Assembly: GCA_028285265.1 (NCBI GenBank)
Contig: JANQPX010000053.1
Location: 186,001-250,000, forward strand
Direction: 5' to 3'
Length of the DNA stretch: 64,000 nt
Source of the DNA: Geminicoccaceae bacterium
Lineage (GTDB): Bacteria > Pseudomonadota > Alphaproteobacteria > Geminicoccales > Geminicoccaceae
Part shown: positions 57,400 through 64,000 of the stretch, in pieces
Position numbering within the stretch: position 1 is the stretch's first letter
Layout of the letters: each line of letters opens with the position of its first letter
The notes under the pieces: model-generated
Database searches by the model: none
What the model saw: the letters and a program-made list of their open reading frames with translations, nothing else
Told to the model about the DNA's origin: nothing
Program-made: the position numbers and the translations under genes

Positions 57400-58160
57400 G
57401 GATTTCTCCTTTTAGAGGTGGCAAGACTATGAGGCGCCCAAGGTGTCAAGTGAAGCAGCAGGCGGTCGATCAGGAGGTAGAGGCCCAGCGCCATCGCCAT
57501 CAGGACGATCATGGCAGCGAACATCAGGGCTGTCTGACTGCGGCCATTGGCATGAAGCATCAGATAGCCGAGCCCAGCACCTGAGCCGACCCATTCCCCG
57601 ACCACTGCGGCAATCGGGGCAACCGCGGTGGCGATGCGCAGCCCTGAGCCGAAGGCCGGCAGGGCCGCAGGCAATCGCAGATGCCAAAGTGTGCGTAGCG
57701 GGCTGGCGCCCATCGTATGAGCCAGGTCGAGCCATCCGGGATCGGTGCGACGCAGGCCATCAAACAGGGCTGCGGTGACCGGGAAATAAATGATCAGCAC
57801 GGCCATCGCGACCTTGCTTGCCATGCCATAGCCGAGCCAAAGCACCAGGATCGGAGCAAGGGCAAAGACGGGAATGGCTTGACCGAGCACAAGCGGCGGC
57901 AGCATCCAAGGTTGCAGGGCTGGGATCAAGGCCATGGCCAGCGCGCTTATGCCGCCCACCAAAACACCGAGGGCTAGGCCGAGAAGAATTTCACTGCAGG
58001 TTACCAGGGCGTGCTGCATCAAGAGGCTAGTGTGGTCGACGAGATTTTCCAGGACGGCTGCAGGCGGCGGCAACATGAAGGCTGGCACGCCCGTGATCCA
58101 GATGATCGCTTGCCAGAAAGCCAATAATCCGGCGAGGACCAGCCAAGGTTTGTACGACAT
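57396..58160 (-). CDS. thiX: Thiamine-precursor ABC transporter permease
   Basis: 254 residues, six helices. The EAA-type loop (GLRRTDPGWLDLAHTMGASPLRTLWHLRLPAALPAFGSGLRIATAVAP) and the final VGSGAGLGYLML helix mark it as an NMT1-type permease (SsuC-like). Its ATG overlaps the thiZ stop by one base, and thiY overlaps its stop by four: tight coupling. Confidence 0.92.
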   Translation of the reverse strand: MSYKPWLVLAGLLAFWQAIIWITGVPAFMLPPPAAVLENLVDHTSLLMQHALVTCSEILLGLALGVLVGGISALAMALIPALQPWMLPPLVLGQAIPVFALAPILVLWLGYGMASKVAMAVLIIYFPVTAALFDGLRRTDPGWLDLAHTMGASPLRTLWHLRLPAALPAFGSGLRIATAVAPIAAVVGEWVGSGAGLGYLMLHANGRSQTALMFAAMIVLMAMALGLYLLIDRLLLHLTPWAPHSLATSKRRNP

Positions 58161-58915
58161 CAGGCCGTCCAGTCTTTGCTGCCGGCGAGACGCTTGAGCA
58201 GGGTTGCCTGAAGATCGAGCAGGCGTCGATTGTCGAGTGCACGGGGTGGAGCGCCGTCAGGTCGCAGTGCCGGTTCGATGATGGCCGGCATGCCAATCAT
58301 CACGTGAATGTGGTGGCCTATGCGAAGGGCCTCCAACGGATCGTGGGTTACGAGAAGGACGGTTTTGCCGGTCAATGAATGTGCGGCGAGCGCCTGCATC
58401 CGGGCTCGGGTGATGGCATCCAATGCTGAGAACGGCTCGTCCATTAAAACGATCGGACGATCCTCCATGAGCGTGCGCGCCAGCGCTACGCGCTGCCGTT
58501 GTCCCCCTGACAATGTCGCTGGCAGGCGATGGCCCAACGCACCGATGTCGAGGTCCTTCATCAGTCGCTCAGCGCGCTCACGATCGGGCGGTTCGCCGCG
58601 AAAGCGCGCGCCGAGACACACATTGTCTTCGACCGAGAGCCAAGGGAGCAGTCCATCACTTTGCCCCATCCAAGCGGCGCGGTCTTTGATCGATTGTCGG
58701 TCACTGCAATGGACGTCACCTCGGTCAGGTGACGAAAGCCCGGCGATCACGCGTAGAAGGGTACTCTTGCCAACGCCACTTGGACCGAGCAAGCAGGTGC
58801 ATTGGCCCGGCGCCAGGTGAAAGTCGAGACCGGCAAAGAGAGGCGCATCGCCATAGCCGAGCGTAATATCACGAAGATCGATGCCAGGGGGTGGGGTGGA
58901 GGTGGGGTCGGCCAA
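58160..58915 (-). CDS. thiZ: Thiamine-precursor ABC transporter ATP-binding protein
   Basis: 251 residues. Walker A GPSGVGKSTLLRVIAG, Q-loop MGQSDGLLPWLS, signature LSGGQRQRVALARTLM, Walker B PIVLMDEPFSALD, H-loop VTHDPLEALRIG. The likely start is TTG 58915, with AAGGGA of the TPP aptamer's 3' strand as the ribosome site about 11 bases upstream. This links translation to riboswitch folding. First gene of thiZXY. Confidence 0.91.
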   Translation of the reverse strand: MADPTSTPPPGIDLRDITLGYGDAPLFAGLDFHLAPGQCTCLLGPSGVGKSTLLRVIAGLSSPDRGDVHCSDRQSIKDRAAWMGQSDGLLPWLSVEDNVCLGARFRGEPPDRERAERLMKDLDIGALGHRLPATLSGGQRQRVALARTLMEDRPIVLMDEPFSALDAITRARMQALAAHSLTGKTVLLVTHDPLEALRIGHHIHVMIGMPAIIEPALRPDGAPPRALDNRRLLDLQATLLKRLAGSKDWTA

Positions 58916-58923
58916 GCCGCACA

Positions 58924-59009
58924 GTCCCTTCGCCAGCGCGCAGGTTCAAAGGGTCGACCCGCCCATCGGGCCCTCTCAGCCGCTTTCCTTTTTGCCGCGG
59001 CTCCCCTCG
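58924..59009 (-). ncRNA. TPP riboswitch (THI element) of the thiZXY operon
   Basis: Read on the minus strand from 59009: GAGGGGAGCC, then CGGCTGAGAGGG, GACCCTTTGAACCTG, and CTGGCGAAGGGA, the ordered conserved blocks of the TPP aptamer. It ends about nine bases before the thiZ TTG start. TPP binding should close the stem containing AAGGGA and block translation. Confidence 0.93.
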
Positions 59010-59072
59010 TGCAGCTTGCAGCATAGAATTGGGCGGATCGCTAGACAAGATGCCGCCCATGGGTTCGAGCCG

Positions 59073-60389
59073 TCAGGTCTTGGGAACAGCATGATAGGCG
59101 CCGTCTATTCCGAGATAGGACGTGCCATCGTCTTTGTAGAATTGGGATTCGCCCGATTGCTTGAGGACGTCGAGCATCCGCGGAAGGGGTTGGTTTTCCT
59201 GTTCGAGCGTTTGGATCATCCGTTCAGGGCCGATGGCGTCCATGAGTTCGAAGGGACCTCGTTGCCAGTTGAACCCCCAGCGCATGGCACGATCGACATT
59301 GACGATATCGTCAGCGATTTCGGGAACAAGGTCAGCAGCATAGTGGAGCGTACCGCCCATCAGGTCCTTGGCAAAACGGCCCTTTGGGTCATCGGTAAAA
59401 AGCAGTGTCTCGGCGCGATCATGGGGTGAGGCAAGGGGTATCGACGTGGCCGGCCGCCACGCTTCCGTTCCGAGATCAAAGGTTTCCTTCGTGCGGCTGC
59501 CGTCGTCCGACTTCAGCATGCGATAGAACCCACCGCCAGACTTGCGACCGAGTTGTCCGCGCTCCAGCATCGCCTGTTCGGTCTTGGGGAGGGCGGTGTA
59601 GTGTCGTCCCAGATCTTTCGCTGGCAGATTGTTGGCGAGATTTTTGCCGACAAGGTCCATGACATCGAGGCCAATGAGGTCGATCAACCCGTAAAGTCCC
59701 GTGCCAGGGATGCCGACAGGTTCGCTCATCAGGGCGTCAATTTCCTCCATCGAAACGCCATCGCTCAGGGCCGCTTTCGATTTGTGCAGACCTGAGAGCA
59801 TCCAAAAGCAGCCGATGCGATTGCCGATGAAGTTCACCGTGTCCTTGGCATGAACGACGCCTTTGCCGAGTTTGTCCCTCCCAAAGGCAGCGAGGCGATC
59901 AATCACGCCAGACGTTGTATCCGCGCCAGGAACGATCTCTAGGAGCTTCATCACTTTCACTGGATTGAAAAAATGCGTCACGGCAATGCTCTGGCGAAGA
60001 CTTGCCGGCATACCGTCAGTGATGGCGCGTAAAGGGATGCCTGAGGTATTGGTACTGACCACAGCATCGCCAATGTGCAAGGCAGCGATCTTCTCGAACA
60101 AGGCACGTTTGGTCGCTAAATCCTCGATGATGGCTTCGCAGATCCAATCATGACCACAGATTTTTGCGAGGTCGTCATCGAGGGAGCCTGCGGTGATCAA
60201 GGCCTTAGATGCTGGATCAGAAAGTGCAGGGGCACGGCCTTCGGTCATCATGTCGATGGCTTTTTCCGCGCGATCGCGGGTGACATCGAGCAAGAGCACC
60301 TTACAACCGGCTTGTGCGGACGCTGCCGCAATGCCGCTTCCCATGGTGCCGGCGCCAAGTACGGCGATGCTTTCGATCGAGTCACTCAT
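59073..60389 (-). CDS. 3-hydroxyacyl-CoA dehydrogenase, without fused hydratase domain
   Basis: About 438 residues from ATG 60389 (AAGGG nine bases upstream; ATG 60398 abuts it). NAD-binding AVLGAGTMGSGIAAASAQAG, STNTSGIPL, VTHFFNPVKVMKLLEIVPG with the catalytic His, NFIGNRIG, and a second C-terminal dimer domain (VDRAMRWGFNWQRGPFELMDAIG). The pattern matches the alphaproteobacterial two-part enzyme in which a crotonase domain follows; here the protein ends at YHAVPKT, right at that junction. It oxidises 3-hydroxyacyl-CoA in beta-oxidation. Confidence 0.87.
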   Translation of the reverse strand: MSDSIESIAVLGAGTMGSGIAAASAQAGCKVLLLDVTRDRAEKAIDMMTEGRAPALSDPASKALITAGSLDDDLAKICGHDWICEAIIEDLATKRALFEKIAALHIGDAVVSTNTSGIPLRAITDGMPASLRQSIAVTHFFNPVKVMKLLEIVPGADTTSGVIDRLAAFGRDKLGKGVVHAKDTVNFIGNRIGCFWMLSGLHKSKAALSDGVSMEEIDALMSEPVGIPGTGLYGLIDLIGLDVMDLVGKNLANNLPAKDLGRHYTALPKTEQAMLERGQLGRKSGGGFYRMLKSDDGSRTKETFDLGTEAWRPATSIPLASPHDRAETLLFTDDPKGRFAKDLMGGTLHYAADLVPEIADDIVNVDRAMRWGFNWQRGPFELMDAIGPERMIQTLEQENQPLPRMLDVLKQSGESQFYKDDGTSYLGIDGAYHAVPKT

Positions 60390-60542
60390 CCGTGTCATCC
60401 CTTTGTCTTTTGATCGCCCAGGACGATAGCCTCGGCATACCGCGGGCGCAATTACCCTCCACACGAAAGGTCTGTTGATGGCTTGCCCGTTGACACGAAT
60501 CACGTCAGGTTCCTGACCTGTCCAGGGATGGGAGATGCCAAA

Positions 60543-60833
60543 ATGTTGTTTATGGTGGCTGCATTCGACAGGCCGGGCATGCTTGAAACTCGGCGTCGGC
60601 TACGCAAGGCGCATGTGGCTTACATCGACGCCTTGGGGTCATGCATCAAAGTTGGCGGCGCGATGCTGAATGATGATGAGCAGCCGCTTGGCAGTCTCTT
60701 GGTGATTGACGCCAAGGATCGGGCATCGATCGAGGCGCTCGTCGACGCTGATCCTTTTGCTAAAGCGGGCGTCTTTGAGCGAATCGACATCCGTCCGTGG
60801 CGGGCATCGATGGGTGCTTGGGTGACAACGTAA
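60543..60833 (+). CDS. YciI-like protein
   Basis: 96 residues from ATG 60543 (GGGAG eight bases upstream). The ferredoxin-like YciI fold shows FMVAAFDRPGMLETRRRLRKAHVAYIDAL, with the conserved His, GGAMLNDDEQPLGSLLVIDA, and DPFAKAGVFERIDIRPWR. Family function is unsettled. It is followed 34 bases later by the EVE gene. Confidence 0.85.
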   Translation: MLFMVAAFDRPGMLETRRRLRKAHVAYIDALGSCIKVGGAMLNDDEQPLGSLLVIDAKDRASIEALVDADPFAKAGVFERIDIRPWRASMGAWVTT

Positions 60834-60867
60834 TGGGCAAGTTTGCCATGCTGGAGGATGAGGACTG

Positions 60868-61281
60868 ATGGCCTATTGGCTGATGAAAGCAGAGCCGAAC
60901 GACTATACCTTCGAAGATCTAAAGCGAGACGGGGTCGCTGAATGGGATGGCATTCACAACCATCAGGCCGCCAACAATATGCGTGCTATGAAGAAGGGTG
61001 ATCGCGCGTTCTTTTATCGATCCCTGAAGGATCCTGCCGTCGTTGGTATCATGGAGATCGCGCGCGAGGCCTATGACAATCCTGATGATCCCAAAGAGAG
61101 CTTTGTTTTGGTTGATGTCAAGGCGGTGAAGCCAGTGAAGCAGGAGGTCTCCCTCAAGGCCATCAAGGCAGAGCCGAGGCTCAAGGATATGGCGCTGGTG
61201 CGCCAGTCCCGTCTTTCGGTCAGTCCCGTCAGCGATGAGGCTTGGCAGCTTATCTGTGAGATGGCTGAAACGGCGGGGTGA
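60868..61281 (+). CDS. EVE domain protein
   Basis: 137 residues, a single EVE (PUA-like) domain: YWLMKAEPNDYTFEDLKRDGVAEWDGIHNHQAANNMRAMKKGDRAFFYRS. The aromatic cage residues Trp and Tyr are present. EVE domains bind modified cytosine or adenine bases in nucleic acid; a free-standing one is common in alphaproteobacteria and its role is unknown. The end converges on rppH, 9 bases away. Confidence 0.9.
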   Translation: MAYWLMKAEPNDYTFEDLKRDGVAEWDGIHNHQAANNMRAMKKGDRAFFYRSLKDPAVVGIMEIAREAYDNPDDPKESFVLVDVKAVKPVKQEVSLKAIKAEPRLKDMALVRQSRLSVSPVSDEAWQLICEMAETAG

Positions 61282-61290
61282 ACCGGCCGA

Positions 61291-61797
61291 TCAGCGGCAT
61301 GCCAAGAAGGGATCGAATTCCTTGAGAACGTCTTGGTAGACATCGCGCTTAAAAGGGACAGCAAGGTCCAAAACCTCACGCTTTGACGCCCAGCGCCATA
61401 GGCTGAACTCCGGTTCGTGAAGATCGAGATTGATCTCGTCATCCTCGCCGGTGAAGCGAAAGGCGAACCAACGCTGGCATTGTCCGATATAGCGGCCTTT
61501 CCAGTAGCGTGGCCGACGGTCGTCCGGCACATCGTAACAATGCCAATGCGCGCTCTCCGCGAGGAACTCGACATGGTCGATGCCAGTTTCCTCGAAAAGC
61601 TCCCGCTTGGCGGCGATCAGCGGCTCCTCGCCTGGGTCAATACCGCCTTGGGGCATCTGCCAAGCATTGCCTGCTTGACCACGGCGTTCGCCTACGAAAA
61701 TCAGTCCGGCTTGATTGACGAGCGTAATGCCCGCACAGGGGCGATATCTCGGAGGGGGGACGTCAGTTCTCGGATTGGGCAAGGCTCGATGCCTCAT
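61291..61797 (-). CDS. rppH: RNA pyrophosphohydrolase (RppH)
   Basis: 168 residues. Nudix box fits exactly: GGIDPGEEPLIAAKRELFEETGI. Also YRPCAGITLVNQAGLIFVGERR, WQMPQGG and the conserved YDVPDDRRPRYWKGRYIGQCQRWFAFRF. It removes pyrophosphate from 5'-triphosphate RNA and so starts RNase E decay. ATG 61797 overlaps the deacetylase 3' end by 35 bases; a TTG at 61782 is an alternative. The ctp-deacetylase-rppH order is typical of alphaproteobacteria. Confidence 0.94.
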   Translation of the reverse strand: MRHRALPNPRTDVPPPRYRPCAGITLVNQAGLIFVGERRGQAGNAWQMPQGGIDPGEEPLIAAKRELFEETGIDHVEFLAESAHWHCYDVPDDRRPRYWKGRYIGQCQRWFAFRFTGEDDEINLDLHEPEFSLWRWASKREVLDLAVPFKRDVYQDVLKEFDPFLACR

Positions 61798-62869
61798 TGT
61801 CGCCAGTGCTGAGACCGGCTTGGTCTAACATGATGGCACTCACTGGGACCAATGAAAGGCCCCGGTCTTCAAGCGTTGAAGCCCAGTCCACCAGACGCTT
61901 CAGGGTAATAGGGTAGGCTTCGGCAACGCCTATGGCGTAGCCTTGAAGGCGTGCTTTAGCTTCAAGATCGCCAAGGGCTTGATCAATACCGGCCAAGGAC
62001 GGTGTTGTGTCGATCCAGTCCGGCGCCGAGAGGTATGCGAGGTTGGCCGATCGGCTCGTGTCGGCGAGGTTATCGCCGTCGATCTCAATCATGCCGACGC
62101 CTTTCTCCGCCAACGCCTTCATAATCGGAGCCGCCTCGGGGCTCTTGGCAAAGGTGCCGCCACGACCGCCGACGGCGAAATAGCCCGGTGCCCGTGCAAG
62201 AAGCCAGTTGAGCCGTTCGATATTAGCATCGACCGTCCCGCTCGCCCGGAGCGTGTGCGGGCCGGGATCATTAGCGGGATAGTCAGCAGGCTCAAGGGGA
62301 AGCTGAAGCAGCACTTCGTGTCCTGATAGCCGAGCGCGTTCGAAGTAAGCAGGAAGGTTCTCGGCATAGGGAGAGAACATCAAGCTGACGGCGCTCGGCA
62401 GATGGAACGATGCGTTTGTCGCGTCGGATTGAAGGCCAAGGTCGGTTACGAGGATCGCGATCTGAGGGGCGTCGCCTTGCTTCTCAAACGGACGCGCATA
62501 GGCTTGGATGGGACGCCTGCCGTCATCGCCGATGCGAGGTAGGGGGCCAAAGGGCGTGGCATCGACAAGGGTCAGGTCGGGCTCGCTCGGATTTTTATCA
62601 TCGAGCGCTGGTTCAGTGAAGCCCGGATTTGCCAACGGTCCTTCAACGTCAGGCGTGCTCGGATCGGGCGTAAAGGCCGCTTCGAGCGTTTCTCCTGGTA
62701 CTGGAGGACGGCTTGGCAAAGGGGTCGTAAATGAGGCGGTCACCTGCTCGCTCGGGCTATCGAACACTGCGGCCCAAACGAGCGCCACCGTGCCCACCAT
62801 GAGCAGGGTGAGCGTCGACCCCCAAATCAAGGACTTACGTAACGACAACGAGCGGCGGGCGTTCCACAT
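61763..62869 (-). CDS. Divergent polysaccharide deacetylase family protein
   Basis: About 368 residues from ATG 62869 (AAAGG upstream). N-terminal membrane anchor (LIWGSTLTLLMVGTVALVWAAVF), then a Pro/Thr-rich region, then the divergent deacetylase (YibQ-like) fold: IAILVTDLGLQSDATNASFHLP, LLQLPLEPADYPANDPGPHTL, GYFAVGGRGGTFAKSPEAAPI. Catalytic metal ligands are only partly recognisable, so activity is uncertain. It faces the periplasm. Lies between ctp and rppH. Confidence 0.87.
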   Translation of the reverse strand: MWNARRSLSLRKSLIWGSTLTLLMVGTVALVWAAVFDSPSEQVTASFTTPLPSRPPVPGETLEAAFTPDPSTPDVEGPLANPGFTEPALDDKNPSEPDLTLVDATPFGPLPRIGDDGRRPIQAYARPFEKQGDAPQIAILVTDLGLQSDATNASFHLPSAVSLMFSPYAENLPAYFERARLSGHEVLLQLPLEPADYPANDPGPHTLRASGTVDANIERLNWLLARAPGYFAVGGRGGTFAKSPEAAPIMKALAEKGVGMIEIDGDNLADTSRSANLAYLSAPDWIDTTPSLAGIDQALGDLEAKARLQGYAIGVAEAYPITLKRLVDWASTLEDRGLSLVPVSAIMLDQAGLSTGDNEASSLAQSEN

Positions 62870-63023
62870 AACCAGCCTTTCTACGCTGAAACCACTGAGC
62901 CCCCTTTTTAACCTCGCTTGCACATTTCCGCGGTGCACCGAACTTGGAAGACCATCGAACAGGCCGTGTCTTCCAGTCTGGCGAGCCCCGTCCCCATCAA
63001 ATCAATAAGCCCATCATCCGTCG

Positions 63024-64000
63024 CTATTGAACGGTTTGAGCACCAAACATCGCGATACCGCGAAGCAGGTCGAGTGCTCGGGCCAGCTGATAATCCTCAC
63101 TTTCGGCCGGATCGGCGCCATTCGCAAACGAGTCGCTATTGGCACCGGAGGCCCCTTCCGCGCCCTGTTCGTTCTCAAGGCGCCCACGCAAATCCGCCTC
63201 GCGACGGCCATTGGCGTCTTCAATCACCTCGATGCGCGATTGTCTGACTTCGATATCGGGCACGATACCCTTGGCCTGAATCGACGTGCCGGCCGGCGTG
63301 TAGTAGCGCGCTGTGGTCAACCGAATGGCACCATGACCAGGCAACGGCATGATGGTTTGAACCGATCCTTTGCCGAACGACTGGGTGCCCATCACGATCG
63401 CGCGATGATGATCTTGTAGAGCACCGGCAACGATTTCTGATGCGGACGCCGAGCCGCCGTTAATCAGCACGACAAGCGGGAGTCCTTCGGCGAGATCACC
63501 GCGTCGCGCATTGAAACGCTGGATGCTGTCGGTGCGCCGGCCGCGGGTTGAGACGATCTCGCCACGATCCAAAAAGGCATCTGACACGGCAATGGCTTGC
63601 TCGAGCAAACCGCCGGGATTGTTTCGAAGATCGATCACAAAGCCCTTAAGGCTGGGACCGAGCTCCGCCCGAATGTCCTCAATGCCCTCTTTGACCTTGG
63701 TTTCTGTCTGCTCGTTGAAAGCGGTGACGCGCAGATAGCCGATATCTTTCTCAACGCGGTAGCGGACCGGGGAAATCGTGATGACGGCGCGCGCCATGCT
63801 GACATCAAGCGGTTCGTCGTTGCCTTCACGGCGAAGCGTTAGCGCGATCAGCGTATCGACGGGACCACGCATTTTCTCGACGGCTTCAGAGAGGCTGAGG
63901 CCAAGGACTGGTTCGCTATCGATGTGGGTGATGATATCGCCCGCCTGGATTCCGGCACGGTGGGCGGGGGTGTCATCGATCGGCGACACAACTTTGACCA
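63024..64000 (-). CDS. Carboxyl-terminal processing protease, S41 family (partial)
   Basis: The 3' part only; the frame is open to the window end and the signal and start lie beyond. PDZ domain SPIDDTPAHRAGIQAGDIITHIDSEPV, then the S41 protease core KGFVIDLRNNPGGLLEQAI, catalytic Ser in GGSASASEIVAGAL and Lys in FGKGSVQTIMPL. A Gln/Glu/Asn-rich tail follows. Periplasmic Ser-Lys dyad protease of the CtpA type, acting in envelope protein turnover. It heads the deacetylase-rppH run. Confidence 0.92.
   Translation of the reverse strand, partial: VKVVSPIDDTPAHRAGIQAGDIITHIDSEPVLGLSLSEAVEKMRGPVDTLIALTLRREGNDEPLDVSMARAVITISPVRYRVEKDIGYLRVTAFNEQTETKVKEGIEDIRAELGPSLKGFVIDLRNNPGGLLEQAIAVSDAFLDRGEIVSTRGRRTDSIQRFNARRGDLAEGLPLVVLINGGSASASEIVAGALQDHHRAIVMGTQSFGKGSVQTIMPLPGHGAIRLTTARYYTPAGTSIQAKGIVPDIEVRQSRIEVIEDANGRREADLRGRLENEQGAEGASGANSDSFANGADPAESEDYQLARALDLLRGIAMFGAQTVQ

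Noticed and set aside
59054-59064. tRNA-like GGTTCGAGCC T-arm
   Set aside because: No acceptor or anticodon stem can be paired around it, and it lies near the end of the dehydrogenase gene.

Overview
The window is a gene-dense chromosomal segment of an alphaproteobacterium. Evidence for this is the fbc-type petABC operon (Rieske, cytochrome b, separate cytochrome c1), oxygen-dependent hemF ending in the short 'TWP' tail, the metX-metW pair behind a SAM-II-type riboswitch, the ctp / divergent polysaccharide deacetylase / rppH arrangement, a YdcH/DUF465 protein and a TIGR02444 protein. A Rhodospirillales- or Hyphomicrobiales-like lineage fits best, but the sequence alone does not settle the order. 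I see no rRNA, tRNA, CRISPR array, insertion sequence or prophage. Both ends cut genes (rsmB at the left, a ctp-type protease at the right).

Layout. 1-2.4 kb: rsmB 3' end, a DUF2059 protein and an AstE-like deacylase. 2.4-6 kb: an AT-richer accessory patch holding an orphan membrane protein, a divergent orphan 486-aa protein, a 24-codon micro-ORF and a radical SAM enzyme. 6-10 kb: a DapA-family aldolase/lyase, a REC-GGDEF-EAL protein with degenerate active sites and a membrane-anchored hydrolase. 10-16 kb: petABC, trmL, hemF, a DUF2889 protein and uppP. 16.5-22.5 kb: gltD-gltB glutamate synthase. 22.8-26.3 kb: a ribose/fructose-type sugar ABC importer whose permease carries a very large extra segment. 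26.4-32.5 kb: GST, orphan proteins, a DAO-type oxidase, a PAS-LuxR regulator, an SDR and a DUF1232 protein. 32.9-36.4 kb: a TRAP transporter. 36.5-44.6 kb: chaC, tyrA/tyrC and hisC on the minus strand, then riboswitch-metX-metW, a methyltransferase, gloB, a TIGR02444 protein, ubiX and ydcH. 44.8-50 kb: an MFS exporter, a YheT-like hydrolase and uvrB. 50-56.4 kb: a VOC protein, an SH3-SH3-cytochrome c protein, UDP-xylose synthase behind a sigma-54-like site, NnrU, an ICMT-like protein, a GFA protein and an LTXXQ protein. 56.4-59 kb: thiZXY under a TPP riboswitch. 59-64 kb: a one-domain 3-hydroxyacyl-CoA dehydrogenase, YciI, EVE, rppH, the deacetylase and ctp.

Functionally this is core metabolism (respiratory complex III, heme, ammonia assimilation, aromatic amino acid, histidine and methionine synthesis, DNA repair, RNA modification) interspersed with uptake systems. 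Three transport or biosynthesis units carry recognisable RNA control: SAM-II aptamer plus terminator before metX, TPP aptamer overlapping the thiZ start, and strong hairpins directly after the two solute-binding-protein genes, which would favour binding protein over permease. The best candidate for something undescribed is the 2.4-6 kb patch (orphan protein, micro-ORF, radical SAM). Secondary points are the SH3-SH3-cytochrome fusion, the permease insert, the dehydrogenase lacking its usual hydratase half, and the repeat plus sigma-54-like site upstream of uxs.
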